Origin: Elymus sibiricus
Lineage: Eukaryota; Streptophyta; Magnoliopsida; Poales; Poaceae
NCBI GenBank assembly: GCA_039707655.1
Contig: CM077666.1
Span: 307,608,166 to 307,672,165 of the forward strand
Reading direction: 5' to 3'
DNA: 64,000 nt
The translations under genes were made by a program, and so were the position numbers. The notes below the pieces were generated by a model that worked only from the letters and a program-made list of their open reading frames with translations, was not told where the DNA came from and did no database searches. Below are positions 22,120 to 33,220 of the stretch, piece by piece. The stretch's first letter is position 1, and the number at the start of each line of letters is the position of its first letter.

Positions 22120-22124
22120 CGCCA
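22120..22124 (-). other. E2 primer binding site remnant
   Basis: Where E1 has TGGCGCTATTGCCGGGGAGTGAAG, E2 reads TGGCGAGTGAAG on the reverse strand: twelve bases, most of the tRNA-Asp match, are missing. Confidence 0.75.
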
Positions 22125-22135
22125 GAAAAGAGTCT

Positions 22136-23666
22136 TGATGACCCACAAGTATAGGGGATCAATCGTAGTCCTTTCGATAAGTAAGAGTGTCGAACCCAAC
22201 GAGGAGCAGAAGGAAATGACAAGCGGTTTTCAGCAAGGTATTCTCTGCAAGTACTGAAAGTACCGGTAACAGATAGTTTTGGTAGCCAGATAATTCATAA
22301 CAAGTAACAAGTATTGGGAATTTCATCTAGTCAATTTCATCCAGCAAGGTGGCCCAATCCTTTTTGTAGCAAAGGACAAGCCGGAACGAACTCGTATAAT
22401 AAGCAAAGCGTTCTCGAGGACACATGGGAATTTCATCTAGTCACTTTCATCATGTTTGTTTGATTCGCGTTCGCTACTTTGATAATTTGATATGTGGGTG
22501 GACCGGTGCTTGGGTGTTGTTCTTACTTGAACAAGCCTCCCACTTATGATTACCCCCTCTCGCAAGCATCCGCAACTACGAAAGAAGAATTAAGATAACT
22601 CTAACCATAGCATGAAACATATGGATCCAAATCAGCCCCTTACGGAATAGCGCATAAACTATGGTTTAAGCTTCTGTCACTCTAGCAACCCATCATCTAA
22701 TTACTACTCCACAATGCCTTCCCTTAGGTCCAAAGATGGTGAAGTGTCATGTAGTCGACGTTCACACGACACCACTAAAGGTAGCACAACATACATAGCA
22801 TCAAAATATCAAACGAATACCAAATTCACATGATTACTTATGACAAGACTTCTCCCATGTCCTCAAGAACAAAAGTAACTACTCACAAATCATATTCATG
22901 TTCAAGATCAGAGGGGTATTGAATAGCATTAAGGATCTGAACATATAATCTTCCACTAAATAAACCAACTAGCATCAACTACAAGATGTAATCAACACTA
23001 CTAGCAACCCACAGGTACCAATCTCAGGTTTTGAGACAAAGATTAAATACAAGAGATGAACTAGGGTTTGAGATGAGATGGTGCTGGTGAAGATGTTGAT
23101 GAAGATTGGTCCTCCCACGATGAGAGGATCGTTGGTGATGTCAATGGCTTCGATTTCCCCCTCCCGGAGGGAAGTATCCCCGGCGGAATCGCTCCGCCGG
23201 AGAGCAAAATAGCTCCTGCCCAGGTTCTGCCTCGAGATGGCGGCGCTTCATCCCGAAAGTCTTCCTCTGATTTTTTTTCTAGGACGAATGGCTTCATATA
23301 GTGGAAGGAGGGGGCCAGAGGCCTGCCAGGGGCCCCACAAGCCAGGGGGCGTGCCCAGGGGGTAGGCCGCGCCCCCCAGGCTTGTGGCTTCCTGGTGGGC
23401 CCCCTTCTGTTGATTATTTCGCCGGTATTTTTTATATATTCCAAAACAATTCTCCATAAATTTTCAGGTCATTTGGAGTTGTACAGAATAGCTATCTCTG
23501 TTTCACCCCTTTCAGGTCCAGAATTCCAGCTGCCGGCATTCTCCCTCTTCATGTAAATCTTGCAAAATAAGAGAGAAAAGGCATAAGAATTGTACCATAA
23601 AGTGAAATAATGATCAAAAACATAATAATTATTAGTAGGAAATCATGATGCAAATTGGACGTATCA
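22136..23666 (-). repeat. E2 5' LTR (right)
   Basis: 1531 bp, about 97% like 4495-6004. A 28-bp patch at 22314-22342 replaces about ten bases of the other LTR and copies text found about 110 bp further on. The U3 hairpin is at 23335-23387. Confidence 0.95.
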
Positions 23667-25604
23667 ATGAGTCAGGTATAAATCTTGAATTCTATCGTGT
23701 TAAATCTTTTATGGAAACGGATGCTTTTCATAAGTTTAGTGCAAAATATGGACTTGACTTTGAGATAGTAGCTACTTTTTGTGAATCTTTTGCTGCTCAT
23801 GTTGATCTCCCTAAGGAAAAGTGGTTTAAATTTCATCCACCTATTGAAGAAATTTGTAAAGAACCTGTCATAGCTAAAACTGAAACAATAATCTATAATG
23901 TTGATCTAGTTGTACCTACTGCTTACATTGAGAAACCCCCTTTTCCTGTTTGGATTAAGGAACATGCTAAGGCTACAACTGTGGTTCATAAAAGTAATAT
24001 TAGAACACCTAAAACCCTCTGAACAAATTAAAGTGGAACCTAATATTGCAATGACTAAAGATCTGTTGGCTAATAATATTGATGGGCATGTTATTTACTT
24101 TTGTTCTGAGGCTGCCAGAATTGCTAAACCTGTCAGAAATGAACAAGATATGTTAGATAAGAATAAGCCTGTAGTTGGCATGCCTGTTGTTTCTGTTAAG
24201 ATTGGAGAACATTGCTATCATGGTTTATGTGATATGGGTGCTAGCGTAAGTGCTATTCCATTCTCTTTATATCAAGAAGTTATGAACGACATCGCTCTTG
24301 TCGAGATAGAAGACATTGATGTTACTTTTAAGCTTGCAAACAAAGAAACTATTTCACCACTTGGGATTGTTAGTGATGTTGAAGTCTTATGTGGTAAGGT
24401 CAAATACCCTACTGATTTCTTAGTACTTGGATCACTACAAGATAATTTCCGTCCCATTATATTTGGTAGACCCTTCCTTAATAATGTTAATGTTGAAATA
24501 GATTGTGTTAAAGAAAAGGTTAGAGTTAAGTTTGGTGATGTATCTCATGAATTTAACTTATCCAAGTTTAGTAAGCAACCGCATGCTAAAGGATTGCCTA
24601 GTAAAGATGAAATCATTAGTCTTGCTTCTATTGCTATGCCTCCTACTGATCCATTGGAACAATATTTGTTAAACCATGAAAATGATATGCACATGAATGA
24701 AAGAAATGAAATAGATGAGATATTCTTTAAACAAGCACATATCCTTAAGCATAACTTGTCTGTTGAAACTTTGGGAGATCCTCTCCCACCTAAGAGTGAT
24801 CCCGTGTTCGAATTAAAGAAATTGCCTGATACACTTAAATATTCTTATCTTGATGAAAAGAAGATATATCATGTTATTATCAATGCTAACCTTTCAGTGC
24901 ACGAAGAAAAGAGATTACTTAAAACTTTGAGGAAGCATCGTGCTGCAATTGGATATACTCTTGATGATCTTAAGGGCATTAGTCCCACCTTGTGTCAACA
25001 TAAGATTAATATGGAGCCTGATGCTAAACCAGTCATTGATCATCAACGCTGCTTGTATCCCAAAATGAAGGATGTGGTAAGAATTGAAATATTAAAGCTT
25101 CTGGAAGCAGGTATCATTTATCAAATAGCTGATAGTAGATGGGTAAGTCCTGTTCATTGTGTTCCTAAGAAAGGAGGCATTACAGTTGTTCCTAATGATA
25201 AAAATGAACTTATCCCACAAAGAATCATAACCGGTTATAGGATGGTAATTGATTTCAGGAAATTAAATAAGGCTACTAGAAAAGATCATTATCCATTGCC
25301 TTTCATTGATCAAATGTTAGAAAGATTGTCTAAGCATACACATTTCTGTTTCCTAGATTGTTATTCTGGTTTTTCTCAAATACATGTATCACATGAAGAT
25401 CAAGAGAAAACCACCTTTACTTGTCCTTTTGGAATTTATGCTTATAGGCGTATGCCTTTTGGTTTATGCAATGCACCCGCTACTTTTCAAAGATGCATGA
25501 CTACTATATTCTCTGACTTTTGTGAAAAGAATGTTGAGGTTTTCATGGATGATTTCTCCGTTTATGGAACTTCTTTTGATGATTGCTTAAGCAACCTTGA
25601 CTGA
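23667..25604 (+). pseudogene. E1 gag C-terminus, protease and N-terminal reverse transcriptase
   Basis: Picks up E1 gag after E2 (SGINLEF from 23672). One extra base near 24010 ends the gag frame at 24022; protease and RT follow in the frame to 25604. The protease motif is DMGAS (GLCDMGASVSA), followed by RPFLNN. RT text includes CVPKKGG, VIDFRKLN, the CFLDCYSGF block and the catalytic FMDD near 25545. The stop at 25602 replaces an arginine codon of E2. Domain order and length match E2, so this is the same gag-pol, more decayed. Confidence 0.9.
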
Positions 25605-26520
25605 GTTTTGCAGAGATGTGAAGAGACTAATCTCGTCTTGAACTGGGAGAAGCCACTTTATGGTAAATGAAGGTATAGTCCTTGGTCATAAATTTCTGAA
25701 ATAGGTATTGAGGTAGATAAGGCTAAAGTTGATGCAATCGAGAAAATGCCATGTCCCAAAGATATTAAAGGTATAAGAAGTTTCCTTGGTCATGCTGGTT
25801 TTTATAGAAGGTTTATTAAAGACTTCTCTAAAATTTCTAGGCCTCTCACTAATCTCCTACAAAAAGATGTTCCATTTGTTTTTGATGATGATTGTGTAGA
25901 AGCCTTTGAAATACTTAAGAAAGCCTTAATAACTGCACCTGTTGTTCAGCCACGCCTTAATAACTGCACCTGTTGTTCAGCCACCTAATTGGAACCTACC
26001 TTTCAAAATTATGTGTGATGATAGTGACTATGCCATTGGTGATGTGTTCGATCAAAGATTTGATAAGAAACTAATTGTTATTCATTATGCTAGTAAGACC
26101 ATGGATAGTGCTCAAAGAAATTATGCTACTACTGAGAAAGAATTTTTAGCAGTTGTGTTTGCATGTGATAAATCCAGACCTTACATTGTTGCTTCTAAAG
26201 TTACTATTCACACCGATCATGCTGCTATTAAATATCTTATGAAAAAGAAAGATGCTAAACCTAGACCGATTAGGTGGGTTCTTTTATTACAAGAGTTTGA
26301 TTTGCATATTGTTGATAGAAAAGGAGCTGAAAATCCTGTAGCAGATAATTTGTCTAGGATGGAAAACGTTCTTGATGACCCACTGCCTATTGATGATAGT
26401 TTTCCTGATGAGCAATTAGCTGTCGTAAATGCTTCTACTTCTCATAATAATCCTTGTTTTGCAGACTGTGCTAATTATATTGTTTCTAAATATATACCAC
26501 CTAGTTACACATGCCAATAA
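25605..26520 (+). pseudogene. E1 reverse transcriptase C-terminus and RNase H
   Basis: Broken by frame changes at about 25653 and 25700 and by a 31-bp tandem duplication (25923-25953 and 25954-25984) that shifts the frame. RNase H residues are recognisable ([24 protein letters not shown]). A stop at 26518 ends the frame before the integrase zinc finger. Confidence 0.88.
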
Positions 26521-27780
26521 AAGAAAAAAAATTCTTTAATTTAAGACATTACTTTTGGGATGATCCGCATTTATATAAAGAATGAGTAGATGGTGTTATT
26601 AGACGTTGTGTACCTGAGCATGAGCAGGAACAAATCTTAAGGAAGTGTCATTCCGAAGCATACGGAGGACACCATGCGGGAGACAGAACTACACACAAGG
26701 TATTGCAATCTGGTTTTTATTGGCCTACTCTCTTCAAGGATGCACGTAAGTTTGTCCTCTCTTGTGATGAATGTCAAAGAATTGGTAATATTGGTAAACG
26801 TCAGGAAATGCCTATGAATTATTCACTTGTTATTGAACCATTGATGTTTGGGGCTTTGATTATATGGGACCTTTTCCTTCCTCTAATGGATACACTCATA
26901 TTCTGGTCGCTGTTGATTATGTTACTAAGTGGGTAGAAGATATTCCAACTAGTAGTGTTGATCACAACACCTCTATTAAAATGCTTAAAGAAGTTATCTT
27001 TCCAAGGTTTGGAGTCCCTAGATATTTAATGACTGGCAGTGGTTCACATTTTATTCATGGTGCATTCCGTAAACTTCTAGCTAAATATGATGTCAGTCAT
27101 AGAATTGCATCACCTTATCACCCTCGGTCTAGTGGTCAAGTTGAACTGAGTAATAGAGAAATAAAGCTAATTTTGCAAAAGACCGTTAACCGATCTCGCA
27201 AGAATTGGTCAAAGAAACTTGATGACGCATTGTGGGCATATAGAACTGCTTATAAAAATCCTATGGGTATGTCTCCATATAAAATGGTCTATGGAAAAGC
27301 ATGTCATTTACCTCTTGAATTAGAACATAAAGCTTATTGGGCAATTAAAGAACTTAATTATTATTTTAAACTTGCCGGTGAAAAGAGGTTGTTTGATATT
27401 AGTTCTCAAGATGAGTGGAGAACACAAGCTTATGAAAATGCCAAGTTATTTAAGGAAAAAGTTAAAAGATGGCATGATAAGAGAATTCAAAAATGAGAAT
27501 TTAATGTCGGTGATCAAGTTCTATTATACAACTCTCGTTTTAGATTTTTGCAGGGAAACTTCTCTCCAAATGGGAAGGACCATACATTATCGAGGAAGTT
27601 TATCGATCTGGAGCTATTAAGATTAACAATGCCGATGGCACAAATCCAAAGGTGGTTAATGGGCAAAGAATTAAACACTATATTTCAAGTACGCCAATTA
27701 ACATGGAAACCAACATTGTTCAAACAATTACACCGGAAGAACATATAGAAGGAACCTTCCGGAGCACTCCAGAACACTAA
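26521..27780 (+). pseudogene. E1 integrase
   Basis: The HHCC region (GGHHAGD...CDECQ) is interrupted by an in-frame stop near 26584 and the core is shifted near 26845. In the core, the second catalytic aspartate is lost: E2 has LMTDGGS and E1 has LMTGSGS. The third catalytic residue remains (SGQVELSN). TGA at 27494 and a later shift break the C-terminal domain, which ends at the natural stop at 27780. Catalytically dead as well as truncated. Confidence 0.9.
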
Positions 27781-28106
27781 AAAAGGAATAGGTATGTGAT
27801 ATGGAAGTAAACCAACTCCAAAAATTCCATAAAAGTATTTTCTGTTCGTTTTGGAATATTAGGAAAAATACAAAAAATAAGAAACAACTAGGAAAGTGCA
27901 CGAGGGAGCCACGAGCTCAGGTGGCGCACCCCCCTGGGGCGCGCCATGTGAGCTCGTGGCTCCCCCGTGGACCTTCCCGACTTCGTATTCATTTCGTAGA
28001 CTTGTCCTGCAAGGAAAAAAATCATTATATATATGTTTTGACCTCCGTATCACAAGTATCTCCTCTGTTCTTGTTTCGGGCTATTTTCTGACAGATCCGG
28101 AGCACT
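27781..28106 (+). promoter_or_regulatory. E1 pre-ORF3 leader with LTR-like hairpin and splice-acceptor-like site
   Basis: Perfect 15-bp arms GGAGCCACGAGCTCA and TGAGCTCGTGGCTCC (27905-27963) enclose a GC-rich loop. The text upstream (TTTTGGAATATTAGG, then A-rich) resembles the E1 LTR upstream of its own hairpin. A T-rich tract ending TGACAG at 28094 lies 12 bases before the ORF3 ATG. Confidence 0.6.
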
Positions 28107-28561
28107 ATGTCGTCGCAAGAATCAGACGGAGAGAGACATGTTTCCCACACTACCGCAAACCCGAGGGTTTATGGTGATGTCAACCCTATGGGTGGTCGAC
28201 TGATGAGGAGGTGGAAGCCGACTTGAAGAGGATGGACTCCTCGGGCGGGGAGGAAGAAGAAACTTCTCTACCCCAACCGGGAGACATGAACGTGGAATTC
28301 AAGAAATCAAGCCTGCCGGATACGGTTAAACCTCCCAATACTCGATTTACCTCTTATCGTCATATGCAAAAGAGTGTTGCTTCATCCTCTGCAGCCAAGT
28401 TGCATCCTTGGGTTGATGGTGCATTAACTGTCACCAACAAGCTCCGCAAGGAAATCATGGATCTTAAACATCAAGTCAATAAGCTCGAAGAGGAAAATCG
28501 CATCCTCAGAGGAATCATTGCCAAGAACATTGCACCACCATCACTGAAGAAAGAAACTTGA
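28107..28561 (+). pseudogene. E1 extra ORF (ORF3), coiled-coil tail
   Basis: ATG at 28107 (MSSQESDGER) lies in the position of E2's ORF3 start. That frame closes after about 39 codons; the remainder is open from 28211 in another frame to 28561, so one frameshift near 28195-28205 is likely. The C-terminal half has a clear heptad pattern (LRKEIMDLKHQVNKLEEENR) typical of a coiled coil, then APPSLKKET, similar to E2's ending. The N-terminal halves of the E1 and E2 proteins do not look alike to me. Function unknown; no membrane segment or nuclease motif is visible. Confidence 0.6.
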
Positions 28562-28598
28562 GTACACGGGTATGGGCACCACCCTTGTCTTGTTCCAA

Positions 28599-28610
28599 GC
28601 TTGGGGGAGG
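28599..28610 (+). other. E1 internal polypurine-tract copy
   Basis: CAAGCTTGGGGGAGG 38 bases after the ORF3 stop duplicates the true tract at 30131-30145. Confidence 0.6.
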
Positions 28611-30130
28611 TGCCCCGATATCGTATCACCATCACTTTTTATTATCATTATCTATCTTAGTTCGATCCTTAGTTATTTTGTGATTTAGAAGAATAAAGTT
28701 TTAGTAAGATTTAGTTTTGAGTGCTTGTTTCGTGATCTATCTATCTATCTATCTATCTATCTATGTAATCATGTGTGAAAGTTATATAATAAAGAGTAGT
28801 TTGAGTTTTGTTGCTTTCTTTTCTTGATACAAGCTTATTAAGAAAAAGTATAATAATAAAAGGTCATATGCTAATCCCATGGGGAGTAATAACTTCACAT
28901 ATAAGTGGTATGATGAATAAAATTTGTTGGGATCTAACAAACATAGCATTGGTCATTGATGCAATTCATGAAAAAGTAATAAAGGAAGAGAGGTCTCACA
29001 TATAAATATACTATCTTGGACATCTTTTATGATTGTGAGCCCCCATCAAATATTCTTTACTTGATCAAATAGTTGATGTTGTACAAGGAAGACAATGTAA
29101 TGAGTTATGTTTGCTCATATTCACATAGAAGTTATATTGTCATGGATCCTCTAAGATGTGGTGCTTGCTCATAATCTTTTGCTAGCCAAAACTTCGCACT
29201 AAGTAGAGATACTACTTGTGCATCCAAAACCCCTTAAACCCAGTTTCTTGTCATGAGAGTCCACCACACCTACCTATGGATTGAGTAAGATCCTTCAAGT
29301 AAGTTGTCATCGGTGCCAAGGCAATAAAAATTGCTCCTAAATATGTATTATCTTTTATTGTAAGGGAAAATAAGCTTTGTACGATCTTGTGATGGCAAAG
29401 AAATAAAAGCAAAGGACTGCATAATAAAGGTTGCTATCACAAGGGGCAGTATAAAGTGACGTTCCTTTCCATTAAGAGTTTGCACATCCCAAATAAAAAG
29501 CGCATGACAACCTCTGCTTCCCTCTGCGAAGGGCTTATCTTTTATTTTTCTGTTTGAATTATTATGCAAGAGTTAATAATGTTCATCCTTATTCCATTCT
29601 TAATTATTCTCTACTTGGCAAGCATCATGTGGTAGGGAAAGATCCAGGCACATATATCCAGTTGAATGTAGGTAATCATGAGTTATTATTGTTGACATTA
29701 TCCTCGTGGTAAATAAGTTGGGAGGTGAAAACAACAAACCCCCATTTTCCTATGTGTCTGATCGAAACTTTTGTTCCAAAAATATGCCGTGAGTGTCAGC
29801 AATCATAGAAGACTATATGATGGTTGAGTATGTGGAACTTGCTAAACCAAAAAGCTCTTATATAGACTCTTCCCGAAAAATATGATGAATTGTAATTGCT
29901 TTTATGACTGAGAACACAGTTTGCTAGTTGTCAAGAAAGTTTATCTCTCATACTTTAAACATTGTGGATGAATTGTTACTTGTTCATGAGAAGTTTTATG
30001 ATAATTCCTTGCTGTTATAATAATGATCATGATGCTACCATGTCCGTATTTTGTTTTTATCGACACCTCCCTCCATAAACATGTGGTCATGATTATCGAG
30101 TTCGGTATTCGCTTGAGGACAAGCGAGCTC
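28611..30130 (+). other. E1 3' non-coding region
   Basis: AT-rich, no credible gene, alignable to E2 6019-7483. An ATCT microsatellite (about 7 repeats) is at 28734-28764, where E2 has three. The frame at 29348-29569 is chance. Confidence 0.8.
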
Positions 30131-30145
30131 TAAGCTTGGGGGAGT
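30131..30145 (+). other. E1 polypurine tract
   Basis: TAAGCTTGGGGGAGT abuts the 3' LTR, whose first bases have mutated to TAATACG. Confidence 0.85.
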
Positions 30146-31663
30146 TAATACGACCATTTTGCATCATGTTTTCCTACCGATATTTATAATGTTTTGGTCT
30201 TTATTTCACTTTATGAAGCAATCCTAATGCCTTTTCTCTCTTATTTTACAAGTTTCACATGAAGAAGGAGATTGCCGGCAGCCGGAATTCTGGACCTAAA
30301 AAAGCTACAGCAGAGATAGATATTCTCCAGAGCTCCAAATGACCTGAAAATTTACAGAGAATTATTTTGGAATTAATAAAAAATATTGGAAGAAGAATCA
30401 TCGGGAGGGGCCCCACCAGTGAGTCACGAGTTCAGGTGGCGTGCCCCCCCGGGGCGCGCCAGGTGAGCTCGTGGCTCCACCAGCAGGCCTCCGTGGCCCC
30501 CTTCTCCTATAAGATGCTATTTGCCCTAGAAAAAATCATAAGAAGACTTTCAGGATGAAGCGCTGCCGTCTCAAGGCGGAACCTCGGTAGGAGCACTTTT
30601 GCTCTCCGGCGGGGCGATTCTGCTAAGGATACTTCCCTCCGGGAGGGGGAAATCGAAGCCATCGACATCCCCAACGTTCCTCTCATCGTGGGAGGGTCAA
30701 TCTTCATGAACATCTTCATCAACACCATCTCATCTAAAACCCTAGCTCATCTCTTGTATTGAATCTTTGTCCCAAAACCTCAGATTGGTGCCTGTGGGTT
30801 GCTAGTAGTGTTGATTACATCTTGTAGTTGATGCTAGTTGGTTTATTTGGTGGAAGATTAAATGTTCAGATCCTTAATCATATTCAATACCCCTCTGATC
30901 TTGAACATGAACATGATTTGTGAGTAGTTACTTTTGCTCTTGAGGACATGGGAGAAGTCTTGTTATAAGTAATCATGTGAAGTTGGTATTCGTTCAATAT
31001 TTTGATGATATGTATGTTGTTCTTCTTCTAGTGGTGTCATGTGAACGTTGACCACATGACACTTCACCATATTTGGGCCTAGAGGAAGGCATTGGGGAGT
31101 AATAAGTAGATGATGGGTTACGAGAGTGATAGAAGTTTAAACCCTAGTTTATGCGTTATTTCGTAAGGGGTTGATTTGGATCCATATGTTTCATGCTATG
31201 GTAAGATTTATCTTAATTCTTCTTTCATAGTTGCGGATGCTTGTGAGAGGGGGTAATCATAAGAGGGTTGCTTGTTCAAGAAAGAACAGCACCCTAGCAC
31301 CGGTCCACACACATATCAAATTATGAAAGTAGTGAACGTGAATCAACTAAACATGATGAACGTGACTAGACGAGAATTCCCATGTGTCCTCGAGAATGCT
31401 TTGCTTACTATAAGAGAACTTTCCAGCTTGTCCTTTGCTATAAAAAGGATTGTGCCACCTTGCTGCACTTTGTCACTATTGTCACTTGTTATTTGCTACG
31501 GATCAACTTGCTACAAAACTATCTGTTACCACTGTTCACAGCACTTGCAGAGAGTATATACCTTGCTGAAAACCACTTGTCATTTCCTTCTGCTCCTCGT
31601 TGGGTTCGACACTCTTACTTATCAAAAGGACTACGATTGATCCCCTATACTTGTGGGTCATCA
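30146..31663 (+). repeat. E1 3' LTR
   Basis: 1518 bp matching 2208-3723, with hairpin at 30425-30474 and a CTATAAGA TATA box at about 30508. Followed by TSD GTGAT. Confidence 0.95.
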
Positions 31664-31778
31664 GTGATTATGCATGCATACTTGTCGTATTGTTTATAGC
31701 ATGCACATGCATTGTCCTACTATGATCATGCAACAATGTAGCACCTATTATGATCACGCACACAACAAACAATCATTC

Positions 31779-31955
31779 TGATCATAGCAAGAACACACTA
31801 ACTAGCAATGCAAGAACTACCAACTGATCATACCAATAGCACATTAACTAGCATTGCAAGAACTACCAATCTGATCATAGCAAGACCACACTAACTAGCA
31901 ATGCAAACCCTACCAATCTGATCATACCAGTAACACACTACAATGCAAGAACAAC
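31779..31955. repeat. Tandem ~47-bp repeat
   Basis: Nearly four units, each beginning TGATCATA and containing ACTAGCA-TGCAAGAAC, lie on the outer side of E1. The TGATCAT word is shared with the cluster at 1905-2185 on the other side of the E1 insertion, so both probably belong to one older repeat region. Confidence 0.75.
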
Positions 31956-32575
31956 CTAGTAAGCACGCTCTAAGCAGGCACATAGCATGGCTCCGAATCA
32001 ATTCGAATCCAATCTATTGCAATCTAGTCTAATCGAATCAGAATGAGGCAAAAAAGGGGAACAAGTAGCGGTTGTCACCGGGGGGAACGCCGACCGCGGA
32101 CCAAACCCTGGCTGGAACAGTTATCTGGCCGATGCGGATGACCCGACCATTGCAGGGCCACCGAGGGCCCTCGCCACTTCAGGGTGCTCCTCATGACGCG
32201 CGCGATGGAGTAAGAGGGCGCCGACGTCGATGATCCTGCTGTGCTCCCCTCGGCTGGGCCCTGAGCAAGGGGAGAAAACCCTCAAACGGGGGTAAAAAAC
32301 CTAACGAGCATGACTAATGGGCTTCCCGCCGCCGCCGCAGTTGCAGCCAACGTGCTACCCTCCGCCGTCGCTGCAAACGAACTTCCCTCCACAGTCGCAT
32401 CGACCGGCACGAACGCCGACGGTTAATTGAGCTTGATTTACTTGCTCTTCTATTTGCATTTTTTGTTAAGTATGTGGGTAACTCGTCATCATGAGATGAG
32501 TTGGTCGAAAATTCTTTCCAAGGCGTATTCGGCTCCACAGAAGATGTGAGTAGTGAATCAAAGAACTCGTGCGTA
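31956..32575. other. Flanking sequence, no supportable gene
   Basis: GC-rich around 32080-32420. A 37-codon frame (32315-32428) starts MGFPPPPQLQPTCYPPP and could be a proline-rich N-terminal exon of a transposon-associated gene, but nothing downstream supports it. Confidence 0.4.
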
Positions 32576-33220
32576 CACTGCTGCAGACGTGTCCTATACA
32601 AACGGTTTTTACCCACTTTTCATGACAGAGTTTTAAACCGTCGCCTTGCCTGTTTGGACGATTGGGGGATTCCATCCCACACGACTGAAAAATCGTCGGC
32701 GATAGCTCCTCCGGTCACACACGCGGGGCAAAAAGAGCGCATGTGCGATCGGGTGAGCCATCGCAAACAATTATACAGGGCAAATCGTGTGAGATATTCT
32801 TAGCATCACACACAGTGCCTAGAAGAAACTGTATGGCATAGGGATGTCCATCACACACACTTTTTATGTGAAAACGTTTGTGCAAGGTGGCCTAACGCAA
32901 ACATTTGCCGAGCGAAAGTCGTGTGTGATTGTTCATTGATCCAACACGCCTACTTTCTAGAAACGGTGTGGGTTGTTTGAGGTCATTGCCCACAGGGTTG
33001 TCTAACAAACCGTCTGCAATAGAAAACCCAATAAGCAGGCTAATTGGCCTATTATTTATAATCAATTTAGTAATCAAATTGACATTTCATATCAAACACA
33101 CCATATATTTCATATCGGTATTACGGCAACCAGGATTTCATAATTGAATTACATCAGAGTACAACATCAGATAGCTTCAGCACTCGATTACACCATATAG
33201 GCATATAGCTAGCTACGCCA

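Larger units (their letters stand above)
4495..23666 (-). mobile_element. E2: Athila-type Gypsy LTR retrotransposon nested in E1
   Basis: Reverse-strand element with LTRs at 22136-23666 (5') and 4495-6004 (3'), flanked by the perfect TSD ATGAG (4490-4494 and 23667-23671). It interrupts E1 gag between codons that are adjacent in E2's own gag, confirming a clean insertion. Without nested E3 it is about 10.2 kb. Same lineage and gene order as E1, but LTR and coding sequence clearly differ. The LTRs differ from each other by about 3% where I compared them. Gag is open up to the E3 insertion; pol has two stops and two frameshifts, and the PBS has been deleted. Confidence 0.95.
2208..31663 (+). mobile_element. 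E1: Athila-type Gypsy LTR retrotransposon, with nested E2/E3
   Basis: Two LTRs (2208-3723 and 30146-31663) bound a 29.5-kb interval flanked by the perfect 5-bp TSD GTGAT (2203-2207 and 31664-31668). Removing nested E2 leaves an element of about 10.3 kb in the order LTR, tRNA-Asp-like PBS, gag, protease, RT, RNase H, integrase, extra ORF, polypurine tract, LTR. The tRNA-Asp-type PBS, the protease DMGAS motif and the RT text (FMDD, CVPKKGG) are typical of the Athila lineage; in wheat these resemble families such as Sabrina or WHAM, but I cannot fix the name. The LTRs differ by about 8-9% in the first 500 bp and the coding region has many breaks, so this is the oldest of the three nested elements. 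Confidence 0.93.
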
